Source: Oehlia diaphana
Lineage: Eukaryota; Glomeromycota; Glomeromycetes; Glomerales; Glomeraceae
DNA length: 64,000 nt
Direction: 5' to 3'
NCBI GenBank assembly: GCA_003833135.1
Contig: QZLH01000369.1
Location: 1 to 64,000 of the forward strand
The notes beneath the pieces were generated by a model. That model saw nothing but the letters and a program-made list of their open reading frames with translations, was not told the DNA's origin and made no database searches. Position numbers and translations under genes: made by a program. Each line of letters begins with the position of its first letter. Position 1 is the first letter of the stretch. Below are positions 12,183-22,631 of this stretch, piece by piece.

Positions 12183-13323
12183 AATGATTGTTTTCTTGTT
12201 GTAATTCTTCAATTATCTTTGTTTAATCAGATCGTTATTAAAATTAAAAAGAATATCTTCTTTCACATATTATATTTTTTTTTTTGATTTCTCTTTTTTT
12301 TTTATCGTAAAAGAAGCCACTTTCTTGTATGTAGCCCTTTATATCAAGCCACATATCTCATTTATAATTTAAAGGCTTTTTTTTTTTTGATAATCAGTGA
12401 TGAAAGTTTCTTAACCAATTATTGCGTTTTTTAAATTACATATTTACTATATAATGTTATAATTATTATTTTCTTTTCTTTGTGCGTAAAAAAATTGAAT
12501 TTACTTAAGATGTCGTGTCAGAAAATCAGAATAATCGGATGTCGTGCATCAATTAACTTGGGGATCTTCGTCACTTTCAGGTTTGGACTTTCAACTGTTG
12601 AAAAAGTCAAGGAAAAAGTGATATTATTAAGAGACAATAAACTATTTGTAATATATATTTTAAATCAATCTAACTAATTTTAACTATTTTATCATATATA
12701 TATATATATATATACGCCCGATTTCATGCTATTTCAGAATTTAGTTAGTATATATGCATATTCGATGTTCTTATTTACCATATAAATCTAGATAGTATCA
12801 TAGAATTTGCCGGACCTATAAGTGATACGAAATAATATGAATACACTTTCTACTAAAAAGGTACCTAAGTCGACACAAAGCGCAGCATACAACTTAGCAT
12901 AAATTAATTAAAGTCTTTGAAGTTCAAAAAAAAAGTATTTCGACTTTTCTTTTCTTTTTTAGTTACAAAGAAAAGATTTGAGACAAGATTCGTGGCAAAA
13001 AAAATATATATATAAATATATTATATATGTTTTTCCTAATAATTATAATAACTTTACCTACGTGTCATTTGACAAGCCTTATTTATAGATTATCTCTAAA
13101 TTGGTTATGTGTTTCCACATAATTGAGGAATATGTCTAGTTTTTATAGAATGTTCGTTCCAAGGACGGTATTAAAAATTATATATATATCTAAACCAAAT
13201 CGATTTTTAAATTTTTAAACCTTTTTTTTTTTTTTCTTTTTTTTTTTCTCAAAAAAGAAAATTCATTCTATAACTTCTATTACTTTTCGGTTTCTTGATA
13301 ATCTTTAGCATTTAATCGATCAC
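12183..13323. other. intergenic between cluster genes 3 and 4
   Basis: AT-rich; a (TA)n tract near 12692-12712 and a poly-T/pyrimidine block near 13220-13250. A 65-codon frame at 12480-12677 (+) has no supporting feature. No gene called. Confidence 0.6.
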
Positions 13324-14245
13324 CTACACTTTTATTCCTTTATAAATTTTGTCAGGAATATACGTTGTAATTGTTACGAGTGAATTGGATAAAAACAATA
13401 ACCACATACAAATTAAATTTGCTGCTCTAACTTGACATACAAAGCGTGCTGCTTTAGATGAATATCCATAATCAGACGAACATAAAAATGGAGTTTCTCC
13501 TAATTCTTTTCCAGCAAAGTAAGTGTATACGGCTTGATTATCGTGAACATTAACCGTTAAATGAGATTATTTTTTTTACAACGATAAAGAAAAAAGAGTT
13601 TGATTAGAAAATTGCATTCATTTATCTTCTTACTTGCAGTGATGAGCCATAAAATTGTCGCAAAACTTTAACGGACAAAAAAAATCACTTTCCGATATTA
13701 ATATGAGTCGATATAAGAAAAAAAAAGGAATTGTTATAAAATAACATTCATACATGAATTCCTTAATCAACCGTTTATTTTTAGTAAAACAGTAACCACA
13801 AAGAAGAATGTACGAGACTAAAATAAAATAATAAAAAATTATTAAATGTTAAAAAAAAAAAATCGATAATTCCATTTACTTACCTAAATGAATCAAATTA
13901 ATGCCTAAATACCTGTTATAATTTAAGTAAAAAATTACCGATTAATTGAAATCAAAAAAAGAAATCAAATTTAGCAACATAAAATAATACTTTACGTGTA
14001 TTCTACAGGTTTATTTAAATAAAGATCACGTCTTTTAAAGAGTTGAATTTTCCAATATTCTTTTATATTACACAATCCAAGCATAAAATATTATTAAATT
14101 TATAATTGAAAGTACCGAATCGATATCTCAAAACAAATTATATATTTATATACTAGCCGAGTAAAGGACAAATGATTACTAAAAGGATAGTAATAAGACA
14201 TACACAAAATATGAAACAACCATACAAAAAGTTTTTTATTGACAT
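13324..14245 (-). CDS. four-TM cluster protein 4, GC splice donor
   Basis: Exons 14158-14245, 13996-14059, 13884-13912, 13754-13817, 13634-13665, 13324-13532; sum 486 nt, 161 residues. TM1 ends in CPLLG; loop EYWKIQLFKRRDLY; TM2 YLGINLIHL plus SYILLCGYC; TM3 FATILWLITATVYTY. Second loop ELGETPFLCSSDYGY with C110 and C125, then RAANLICMW and TM4. The C-tail is very short (PDKIYKGIKV). The only way to keep the conserved phase at the first junction is a GC donor (CTCG|GCTAGT); the nearby GT would create a stop. All other introns are GT-AG. Confidence 0.75.
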
Positions 14246-15252
14246 TTTTATATTTAAACCTTGATAATTTTAAATTTTACGCGGAAAAGATAAACGCGAT
14301 AAATTCGAATAACTACAGTATATAAATTTGATAAACTATAAATTTTACAAGCTTTACATATTGTTAAATGACGTTCGATAAAATACATAGATACACAAAT
14401 TGCACTTTGAATACTTTGGATAAATTGTCAAAATACGCGCCACTTTTTATGAAAATTGATTTATATTAAGCCTTAAAATGTTGCACGATATTAATCTTGA
14501 GATATAAATGTTTGTGGCGCTAATAAAATTTATTACAGACCACTAAAGTAAAGTCCTTGAAAAAAAATATATAATGAAAGATTCGAAGGATTTATATATT
14601 TAAAACGATTTCGATAAAGACAAGCCATCGTTATTGTTGAAAAACTTGATTGTCAATTCTTCAAATGTTCCTGTTTTTATTGATTTTTATGTTATTACAA
14701 AAATATAATTGATATTAAAAAAAAAAAAAGTGTTTTTTAGGTATAATAATCTTTACGAAACCTTTACTTTCTAACAACATTTAGAAAGAATTCAAAGATG
14801 ATTAATTAATACACCCGCAGCGATTTGAATCGCGAAATATCACGTGAGCAAGAGAGAGAATACCAGTTTTGCGACACAGCCGTAAACTTTGCCACATTTA
14901 TAATAAATTAAGACAATAAAAAGGCTGGCTATTTTAACTATTTTAAACAGAAAATTTTATGTCAGAATCGCATTAAACTGTATTTTATGTATAATCAGCC
15001 TTTATAGGCTTAGGCGCTTAGCAAATGAAAATGAATTACATTCAAATATAATTTATATATTAAACACAACGAATAATAAACATGTGATGATTTATAGCTT
15101 TTTTAAGTTTCCTACAAAAGAAAAATAAATGTTGTAAAAAAAAAATTACTTAATCTCTTTCACTTTTTTTTTTTTTTTTTTTTGCATGAATATCGGTTAA
15201 GAAATTTAAGGAGTTTTTTTTTTTTTTTTTTTTTAAGAAAAATACCATCACT
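14246..15252. other. divergent promoter region of cluster genes 4 and 5
   Basis: Genes 4 (-) and 5 (+) start at its two ends, so it should hold both promoters. It includes one TCACGTGA palindrome (14840) and long poly-T runs at 15162-15234 just before the start of gene 5. No ORF of note. Confidence 0.6.
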
Positions 15253-16326
15253 ATGTCATTTAAGTCATTTGTTAGTTTGATCTTCGGTATACCGTTTACG
15301 ATACTTATTTTCGTTTGCCCAATTTTAGGTACGATAAAAAATTCTTGACAAATAATTTTCTTTCTTTCAATAATAAAAATTTCTTTTTTTTTTTATAAAT
15401 TTATTAGAAATTGGAAAAATTGAATTATTTAGCAGAACAGATGGAATACTTACATATGATACGAACGTTGAATATACGTAGGTTTATTATCTTTTTCGAT
15501 ACAGTCAACTCTCTATAAATGCACACCCTTTGTAATTGCACAGTCCCAGGGGAGTGCATTTATAGAGAATTGACTAATATATATATATATATATATTTAT
15601 ATGTATGTATATTTATATGTATGTATATTTATTTGTATGTTTACAAGATTTTTTCAGATTGTATACTTAAAAAAAGAATCTTTTTTCGTATTAAATTCAG
15701 CTACTTGGTTCTCTCATTAATTGCACCTAGTAAGTGTAAAAATAATTTTCGCGTTTATTTAATTTATTAACCAATCACGTGTCATGATGTTTTTTGCAGG
15801 TGTGCTGATATTGGTGTATTTTTTTAAATGTCATTGGGATAATGTTTCACCTATGACCGCAAAAATACTTTTAGTTGCTTATCTATTTGGTTGTATAGGA
15901 ATTTCTAGTAAGTTATTTCAAATTTAATATTTCATTTAAAAAAAATAGCATATTTTTATTAGAGTACTCACAATTAATAATAAATATATCGTAGTCGCAT
16001 ACACAATTTTCACAATTAATGAATTAAGGGGAATACCATTTGGATGTCCAGATAGTTACCATTATGTGTTACCACAAGTTCAAACAGCATGCCAAGCACG
16101 TGCAGCAAATTTTGTATCAATGTGGGCTTTCGTGTTCTTCTTAATATTGAATGTCATATTATTAGTATTTGGAATGGGTCCATTAGAAAGTGAATTATTC
16201 GCTGATATTGGTAAGCGAAAACTACCAAAGTCTGACACTTCCACACAGCCTCGTGACAGTGGTAGTGAACCATTTAGTCAGATCGAATCTGGACAACAAC
16301 AACAACAGAAAGACGAAAAAGAATAA
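15253..16326 (+). CDS. four-TM cluster protein 5, intron 4 missing
   Basis: Five exons: 15253-15328, 15408-15477, 15701-15729, 15800-15907, 15995-16326; 615 nt, 204 residues. The fourth exon (108 nt) equals exons 4 plus 5 of the paralogues, so one intron was lost here or gained in the others. TM1 IPFTILIFVCPILG; loop EIGKIELFSRTD; TM2 YLVLSLIAPSVLILVYFF; TM3 ILLVAYLFGCIGISIAYTIF. Second loop INELRGIPFGCPDSYHY with C112 and C127, then RAANFVSMW and TM4. The longest tail of the family: Ser/Asp/Gln-rich and ending in QQQQQKDEKE. Intron 2 carries a 74-bp MITE. Confidence 0.85.
15502..15575. mobile_element. 74-bp MITE related to the one at 10057
   Basis: Starts TA|CAGTCAACTCTCTATAAATG and ends with the inverted GTGCATTTATAGAGAATTGAC. 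The interior (ACCCTTTGTAATTGCACAGT) is the reverse of part of the 10057 element, so they belong to one family. The right-hand terminal base differs, so the TA flank is less clean there. Lies in intron 2 of cluster gene 5. Confidence 0.8.
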
Positions 16327-16955
16327 AAAATACTTGAATTGTAAATTTGTGCATTAAGACTAGAATTTTTGTGATTGATCCAATTAGGAATATATTTAAT
16401 TCTCCGCGTGGGTAACCGTAGAAATAGGTTGAATGTTGGGGAAAGGGAAGCTAATAATAGTGATGAACGATTTTAATATTTTTATTTTTATTTTTACTTT
16501 ATTATTTTTTTTTGGTTTATTTTATCTTTTGCATAATTGTAACTTATTTAATCATTTAATTATCACGTGATCAGTTAAGTTACGTGAAACTTTTTATTTT
16601 TTTTTTGAATCCGTTTAATAAATCAATGTAGTTAATTATTATACAGCAATTTTCCCAGTTTAACTCGAATTGGTTTATTGAGAGATAACGTGTGAAAGAC
16701 ACGATGTAAATTTAATGGTGGCTGAGGTCGCTAAGCCGATTGACAAAAAAAATTAAGCCTGAATTTCATGTGGCTATGTAATATTTTTTTTTTATAAAGC
16801 AAGTTTCGCTTTGAAATTAAAATTTATCAATTCGTGAAACAAATTTGTTAATTTGATTATAAAACATTATGATAATTACACAAAAATAAATTTTTTTTTT
16901 AAGTTCACCTTATTTCTCATCAAAAATTGGGAATTAAGAGGTAACGAAAACGAAG
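16327..16955. other. intergenic between tandem cluster genes 5 and 6
   Basis: Poly-T rich, with one ATCACGTGAT palindrome (16562). No gene seen. Confidence 0.6.
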
Positions 16956-18455
16956 ATGGGAAGTTTTATAAGATATATATTAGGTGGATTAGTTGCAATA
17001 TGGTTATTATTGGTTATATTGGCTCCAATAACAGGTACTGTATACCACCATTATGAATAATATATATTATTAAATCTTTTTTATGTATTTTATTTTTATT
17101 TTTTAATTTAAAAAATTTTTAGAAATTGGGAAAATCTTAATATTTAGGATGATTAGTAAAGAAAATCAAGTAGAATTAAATCGCGTTATTGAATATGTGT
17201 GAGTAATATGATTAATTAATTAATAATTAATAATTTCTAAAATTTCTAAAATCAATTTTATTTATTTATTTTTTATGATAAGTTATTTCTTAATTTCATT
17301 TTTTGTGCCATGTAAGTATTTTGGTTTTTTAAATGATTTTTTTTTTAGTTTTTTTTTAATCATATTATTATATATATATATATTTATTTATATCTATAGG
17401 GTGGATAGTTGTTACAAACTGTTGCGTATGTTTTGCACAAAAAGGAATATTAACTCCTAAAGAATTAATACGAAAATTAATGTAAGTATTGAAAAAAATT
17501 AAATTTATATATTATATATATATATAATTATATAATTATATACTAATTATTCTAATTGATTCTTATAAAATTTTTTCTAGTTTCATGGTTATAGTTTGGA
17601 TAGCTATTTCAGGTACGAATAATTAAAAATTAATTCATATCAAAAAAGTTGATTTATAATTTACAAGTTGATTGATTTTTTTTTATACATTCTTCACATT
17701 CTTCACATACTTCGCATACTTAATATACTTCATATATACTTCACATACTTCGTATACTTCGTATACTTCACATATACTTCACATACTTCGTATACTTCAT
17801 ATATACTTCATATATACTTCATGTACTTCATACACTTCGTATACTTCATATATACTTCATGTATACTTCACATACTTCATATACTTCATATACTTCACAT
17901 ACTTCACATACTTCGTATACTTCGTATACTTCATATACTTCACATTCTTCGTATACTTCATATACTTCAATATACTTCACATACTTCACATACTTCGTAT
18001 ATTTCATATACTTCATATACTTCATACACTTCGTATACTTCACATACTTCATACACTTCGTATACTTCACATACTTCATACACTTCGTATACTTCACATA
18101 CTTCATACACTTCGTATACTTCACATACTTCATACACTTCGTATATTTCGTATATTTCATATACTTCACGTACTTCACATACTTACTTCGTATAATAAAA
18201 GTTGTTTACACATATTTTACAAAAAATGATATTGGAAATATTCCATCTAATTGTCCACCAGATTATCCATATTCAGAACCAAAACTTCGATTAGCATGTA
18301 TTATAAGAACAGCAAATTATGCTATTATGTGGACGTATACAAGTTTATTAATTATATTTTTAATTTCTGTTTTGAGTGGGGTTTTACCACAAGAAGATGA
18401 GATGAAAAAGAAGGGAAAAGATTTTAATATTAAAACTGTTGTTGAAGGTGTATAA
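16956..18455 (+). CDS. four-TM cluster protein 6, minisatellite in intron 5
   Basis: Exons 16956-17034, 17123-17198, 17283-17311, 17400-17481, 17581-17612, 18202-18455; 552 nt, 183 residues; phases 1-2-1-2-1. TM1 GGLVAIWLLLVILAPITG; loop EIGKILIFRMISKENQ; TM2 YFLISFFVPWWIVVTNCCV; TM3 IFMVIVWIAISGVVYTYF. Second loop NDIGNIPSNCPPDYPY with C117 and C132, then RTANYAIMW and TM4. Tail with KKKGK. Intron 5 (589 nt) is enlarged by a 500-bp minisatellite that lies close to the acceptor. The final exon is also open upstream through the repeat, which makes a misleading 198-codon ORF; homology places the exon start at 18202. Confidence 0.85.
17684..18187. repeat. minisatellite, 9-bp unit TTCRYATAC
   Basis: About 500 bp of head-to-tail TTCATATAC / TTCACATAC / TTCGTATAC units, most of 9 bp and some extended to 11 bp (TTCATATATAC). 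The repeat has no stop codons in several frames, so it produces long spurious ORFs of YTS/HTS or YFI/YFT type on + and KYVKYMKYT on -. It lies wholly in intron 5 of cluster gene 6. Confidence 0.9.
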
Positions 18456-19811
18456 ATAAGAAGGATTTTAAAAAAAGGTAATTACGAGATAGAAGAGTAA
18501 TAATAATTTATTAATAGAGTTAAATCATTTTTTTTTTTTAAAAAAAAAAAAGAAACATTTTTAATTTATATATATATGTTTATACTGTATATGGTTTTAA
18601 TAAACTTTTTTTTTTATTTATAATGAGCTTTTAATTCCGGAGATGCATTTTTCGACGTGACCATCACATAACTACGTGACTTTATGGCGTAATAACCTAT
18701 AAATAGGACTGGCCTGTTCGTAATGTCGTAATGAGAATTTGAGAGAATTATTTATAAGGATTTTTGATGGCTTATGTTTATTATAAACGTGTGTACGGCG
18801 TGTACGGCGTGTACGTAAACATATCGTTAAGCCATAATAAATGGCTTGTATTTTGAAAAGTATATGATTATGTTATAATCCGACATCCGACGTAAACTAA
18901 ATTTTGAACGATATTATTTTGATTTCATTCTTTGATTGGTAGAATCGAACGTAATGAACGTAATCTTATACTGTACTTTTCATTCGACAGATAAATAAAT
19001 AAAAAAATATTTTGCTTAATTTTTTAAGTATGGTCAAAGTTTTTTCTACGGTTTAGCAAGAAATATGAATTAGGAATTGTCAACAAATATGTGATGCTAC
19101 ATGATGAACATGAATTCAAAAGATTCTTTTAAAGAAACTTTTAAAAATGAATTCAGGATTGCCCAATACGACTTGACCAAATTAAGATTTTGTATCCTAA
19201 ATCCTAAACCTAAACCAAAAAATGAAACATTGTAAATCATTGTATTCATTGATTATCGATTCGGATAGATTTTGTCATCTGACATTCATTCAACGGATAT
19301 CTTTCAATCTGGCAATAAATTTTGTTCGAATAATATAAATATATAAATAATAAGTAATATTTTTCTTTTATAAACCAGAAAATAAAGTTTACTAAATTTA
19401 TTTGACTACATTAATAACAGAAATATTTAAAACTGCATGTTATTTATGTTATATACAATCCAAACAGAAATTATCCGTAACGGATAGCGCCCTTATATTC
19501 ATTCTATCGGATGGCCGGATTGGATCTTTACGATCTGTTATGAAATTGACGCAGTAATTTAAAGGGCTTATCTATCTATAGATGTGAATTTACATAATAA
19601 GTCGAACTTTTTTAGTGGCGTTCTCTTTTCTATTTATTGGCCAATTGAACTTTGCCATATTTGTTCTAGTTTAATAGATTTTTTTTTTCTTTACCGTAAT
19701 TTCCGTAATTTGAACAAAAATTTAATACTCTTACCTTTTTTAAAGATAACGGATAATTACATTTAACTAAATTATTGTTTAATAATAAAACACATGTATT
19801 GATTAATTTGC

Positions 19812-19842
<31 letters not shown>

Positions 19843-19905
19843 AATTTTTTTTAAAAAAAAAATTTTTTTTTAAAAAAAAAAAAAAATAAAGGGTTTTAAT
19901 TTCTA

Positions 19906-19952
<47 letters not shown>

Positions 19953-19995
19953 AATTTCTTTTACAAAAATAATTTTTTTTGTAAAATAAAAAAAA
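18456..19995. other. intergenic between cluster genes 6 and 7
   Basis: AT-rich; contains TGTACGGCGTGTACGGCGTG (18790-18810), a small GC-richer repeat. The last 190 bp before gene 7 are stacked T/A palindromes. A 60-codon frame at 19584 has no support. Confidence 0.6.
19811..19988. repeat. stacked T(n)A(n) palindromes upstream of cluster gene 7
   Basis: At least four alternating T and A runs of 8-28 nt, directly followed by the ATG of gene 7 at 19996. Same design as the block at 8070 and those near 29215-29795. Confidence 0.8.
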
Positions 19996-20993
19996 ATGAC
20001 AGGTTTTATAGTCTCAATTTTATTTATTGTTTTTATTATTATTCATATTCTCTTATTATTTGTTTGTCCGTTTTTAGGTGTGTTTGATTTTATATATTAT
20101 ATTGAGAAATTTTTTTCAGTCTTAATTCCCATGTTTTACATATTTATTTTATTATTATTATTATTTTTTTGAATAGAAATTTGGAAACTAAAATTATTCA
20201 GTGACAATCAACTTTCTACTAATTTATTAGAATATATGTAAGTATATTTAAAGTATATTTTATTAATAAAACTTAATAAACAAATTCCTTTAATGAATAT
20301 CTTTATGTAATTACAGTTATTTAGCTCTTATTTCATATCAGATTGGTAAGTATAAATTTATATCATGATTCATTCGTTCTATCATATTTGCCATATTTGT
20401 CATATTTAACATTTTGTTAACATTTCTCTCTCTTTTTTTAGTTATGCATATTATTATCTGCTGTTTTTTTAATTGGCTTAGTTCTAATGGAGTGAAATTG
20501 ATTTTTATGTAAGAATGTTTAAAAATAATTATATGAATTATATTTTATAATTACTTTATTAAATTTTTATTTTTTTGTTTGATTAAAAAAGCTTGTCAGG
20601 GATACTTTGGTCAATCATTCCAGGTAAAAAATATTATAAATATATATATATATGTATAATGTATCATAATTTTTTATTAATTATATATCTTTTCATTTTA
20701 AAGCCATCTACACATATTTTACCATTAATGAATTAGGAAATGTTCCATTTCTTTGTTCACAACTTATTTGTAAGATTAGAGCAACAAATTTGATTATAAT
20801 GTGGATTGGATTTATTACGATATTTTTTATGACAATTTGTATCGTTTTTTTTGAAAATGAGAAATTAAATTTATTAATGGGTAAAAAGAGAAAAATTAAT
20901 AGTAATAAAAAACAAAAGAGACCAAGAAAAAATAGTAAATGTAGTGAAGTAGGAGCAAAATTGGTAAGTTTGGATAATGATGTTGAAAGTTAA
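19996..20993 (+). CDS. four-TM cluster protein 7, shortened cysteine loop
   Basis: Exons 19996-20077, 20177-20237, 20317-20345, 20442-20508, 20592-20623, 20704-20993; 561 nt, 186 residues; all GT-AG, phases 1-2-1-2-1. TM1 ends in FVCPFLG; loop EIWKLKLFSDNQL; TM2 YLALISYQIVMHIIICC; TM3 LSGILWSIIPAIYTYF. Second loop INELGNVPFLCSQLICK: the two cysteines are only four residues apart (C108, C113) instead of 14, because the YPY segment is missing. TM4 follows RATNLIIMW. The tail is strongly basic (GKKRKINSNKKQKRPRKN), probably cytosolic. Confidence 0.85.
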
Positions 20994-21020
20994 AAAGTTA
21001 AGTATTATTATTATTAATTA

Positions 21021-21142
21021 TATCACGTAAAATTCACGTAAAAATTCACGTAAAATATCGTAAAATTCACGTAAATTCACGTAAATTCACGTAAAATATC
21101 ACGTAAAATACCAACGTAAAATATCATGTAAAATACACGTAC
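21021..21142. repeat. degenerate tandem repeat of (AT)TCACGTAAA
   Basis: About ten imperfect copies of TTCACGTAAA / ATCACGTAAA in 120 bp, 30 bp after the stop of cluster gene 7 in the 3' region shared with convergent gene 8. Confidence 0.85.
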
Positions 21143-21261
21143 TTGTCATTACTTGTCGTATTGTATAGTGTATAAACTTGTATATATTATAATATATGTA
21201 TATATTTAATATCATATATATCTATTTATTTAATTCTTTTTGAAATAACTGTAAATATATT

Positions 21262-21346
21262 TTTCTTTCCTTCTTCCTTCCTTCCTTCCTTCCTTCTTTC
21301 TTTTTTCTTTTCATTCTTTTTATTATTTATATATTTTTTTTATTTT

Positions 21347-21426
<80 letters not shown>
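21262..21426. repeat. pyrimidine tract ending in a 74-nt poly-T run
   Basis: CTTC repeats (CTTCCTTCCTTCCTTCC) at 21268-21296 followed by T-rich DNA and an uninterrupted run of 74 T at 21353-21426. The exact length is probably unreliable in any assembly. Confidence 0.85.
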
Positions 21427-21428
<2 letters not shown>

Positions 21429-21657
21429 CTTTATTATTATTATTATACGGTATTATTGTTAATTAAATTTATAAAAAATTATCAATTTAAATTACAAAAT
21501 TACATTTCATTATAGCAGAGCTTTTTCCCCACGAATTGCAAAGATTTCCTTTTCCTTTACTTCCTTTACTTTAATACTTGGTTCATCTCTAGTTATCCCT
21601 TCCTCTTATCCTTCGCGATCGGGTTTGAATTTTTAAATGTTAAGAATGAAAAAAAAA

Positions 21658-22631
21658 TTAATCCTTACCATCATTATCAATTCCAACCATATCTTTATAA
21701 GTTTTTTCAGGAACGCACATTATTATAGTAGCTAATAATGTAATTACAAACATTATCCACATACAAATTAAGTTCGCTATTCTTATTTGACATAAATGTA
21801 AAAGTTTTGAATTTTTATAAGGATAATTTGATGGACAAAATAATGGAATGTCTCCTAATTCATCAATTGTATAATAAGTATAAATACCTAAAAAAAAAAA
21901 GAGAATATTAAAAATTTTTTAAATATGAAAAAGAAAAATATTATATATATATATATATATTATTATTACATATATTTACTTGGAATAACAAACCACAAAA
22001 TTGTTGCGATACTAAATATAAAGAAAGAAATATTTAATATTTTATATATTTTTTTTTAAATAAAAAATCAAATTATTTTTTAGAGATGTTTTTTTTTGTT
22101 TTATTAAAAAATATTACCTAAATTCCAGATCAAGTTGTTTTCTTTCGAAAAAACAGCAAAAAATAATCAATAATAAATGTAAAGCTAAATGAATAAATAA
22201 TATTCATTAATACTTTAAATGTTAATTATCATATATACATATATTTCTTACCAATATGAAAGAACGTTAACATCAAATACCTTTTATGTTATAATTAAAA
22301 AAAGAAATATGGTGTGAGAGGTGTAAGATTAAATAAGAAATTGAATAAAATTTTTTAGTACTTACATATATTCTATAGGTTTTCTAATTGGAATTTCATT
22401 CTTTTCGAAAAATTGTAATTTAAAAAATTCTTTTAAAAAAAAAAGAAAGAAATATAAAAGAATTTACTCTTCGATTAATTAATTAATTAATAAAAAAAAA
22501 AATCAATTTATTTATGATTTTTTACCAAGAATTGGACATATAAATATCAAAGAAAATTGAATTATGCATATAAAACAAAAAATTATTGAAATTGTATATA
22601 TCATGGCATAATTTGGTCGAGTCGCCGCCAT
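21658..22631 (-). CDS. four-TM cluster protein 8
   Basis: Exons 22526-22631, 22366-22429, 22252-22280, 22118-22184, 21980-22011, 21658-21887; 528 nt, 175 residues; all GT-AG, phases 1-2-1-2-1. N-tail MAATRPNY, similar to that of copy 3. TM1 ends in FICPILG; loop EFFKLQFFEKNEI; TM2 YLMLTFFHIALHLLLIIFCCFF; TM3 IATILWFVIPSIYTYY. Second loop IDELGDIPLFCPSNYPY with C117 and C132, then RIANLICMW and TM4; acidic tail ending GIDNDGKD. Copies 3 and 8 are the closest pair I see by eye. Convergent with gene 7. Confidence 0.85.

Noticed and set aside
17668..18229. Long ORFs with YTSHTS / YFIYFT / KYVKYMK repeats on both strands
   Set aside because: Product of a stop-free 9-bp minisatellite inside an intron.
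21021..21142. CRISPR-like regular repeats
   Set aside because: Unit too short, no spacers, and a eukaryotic context.
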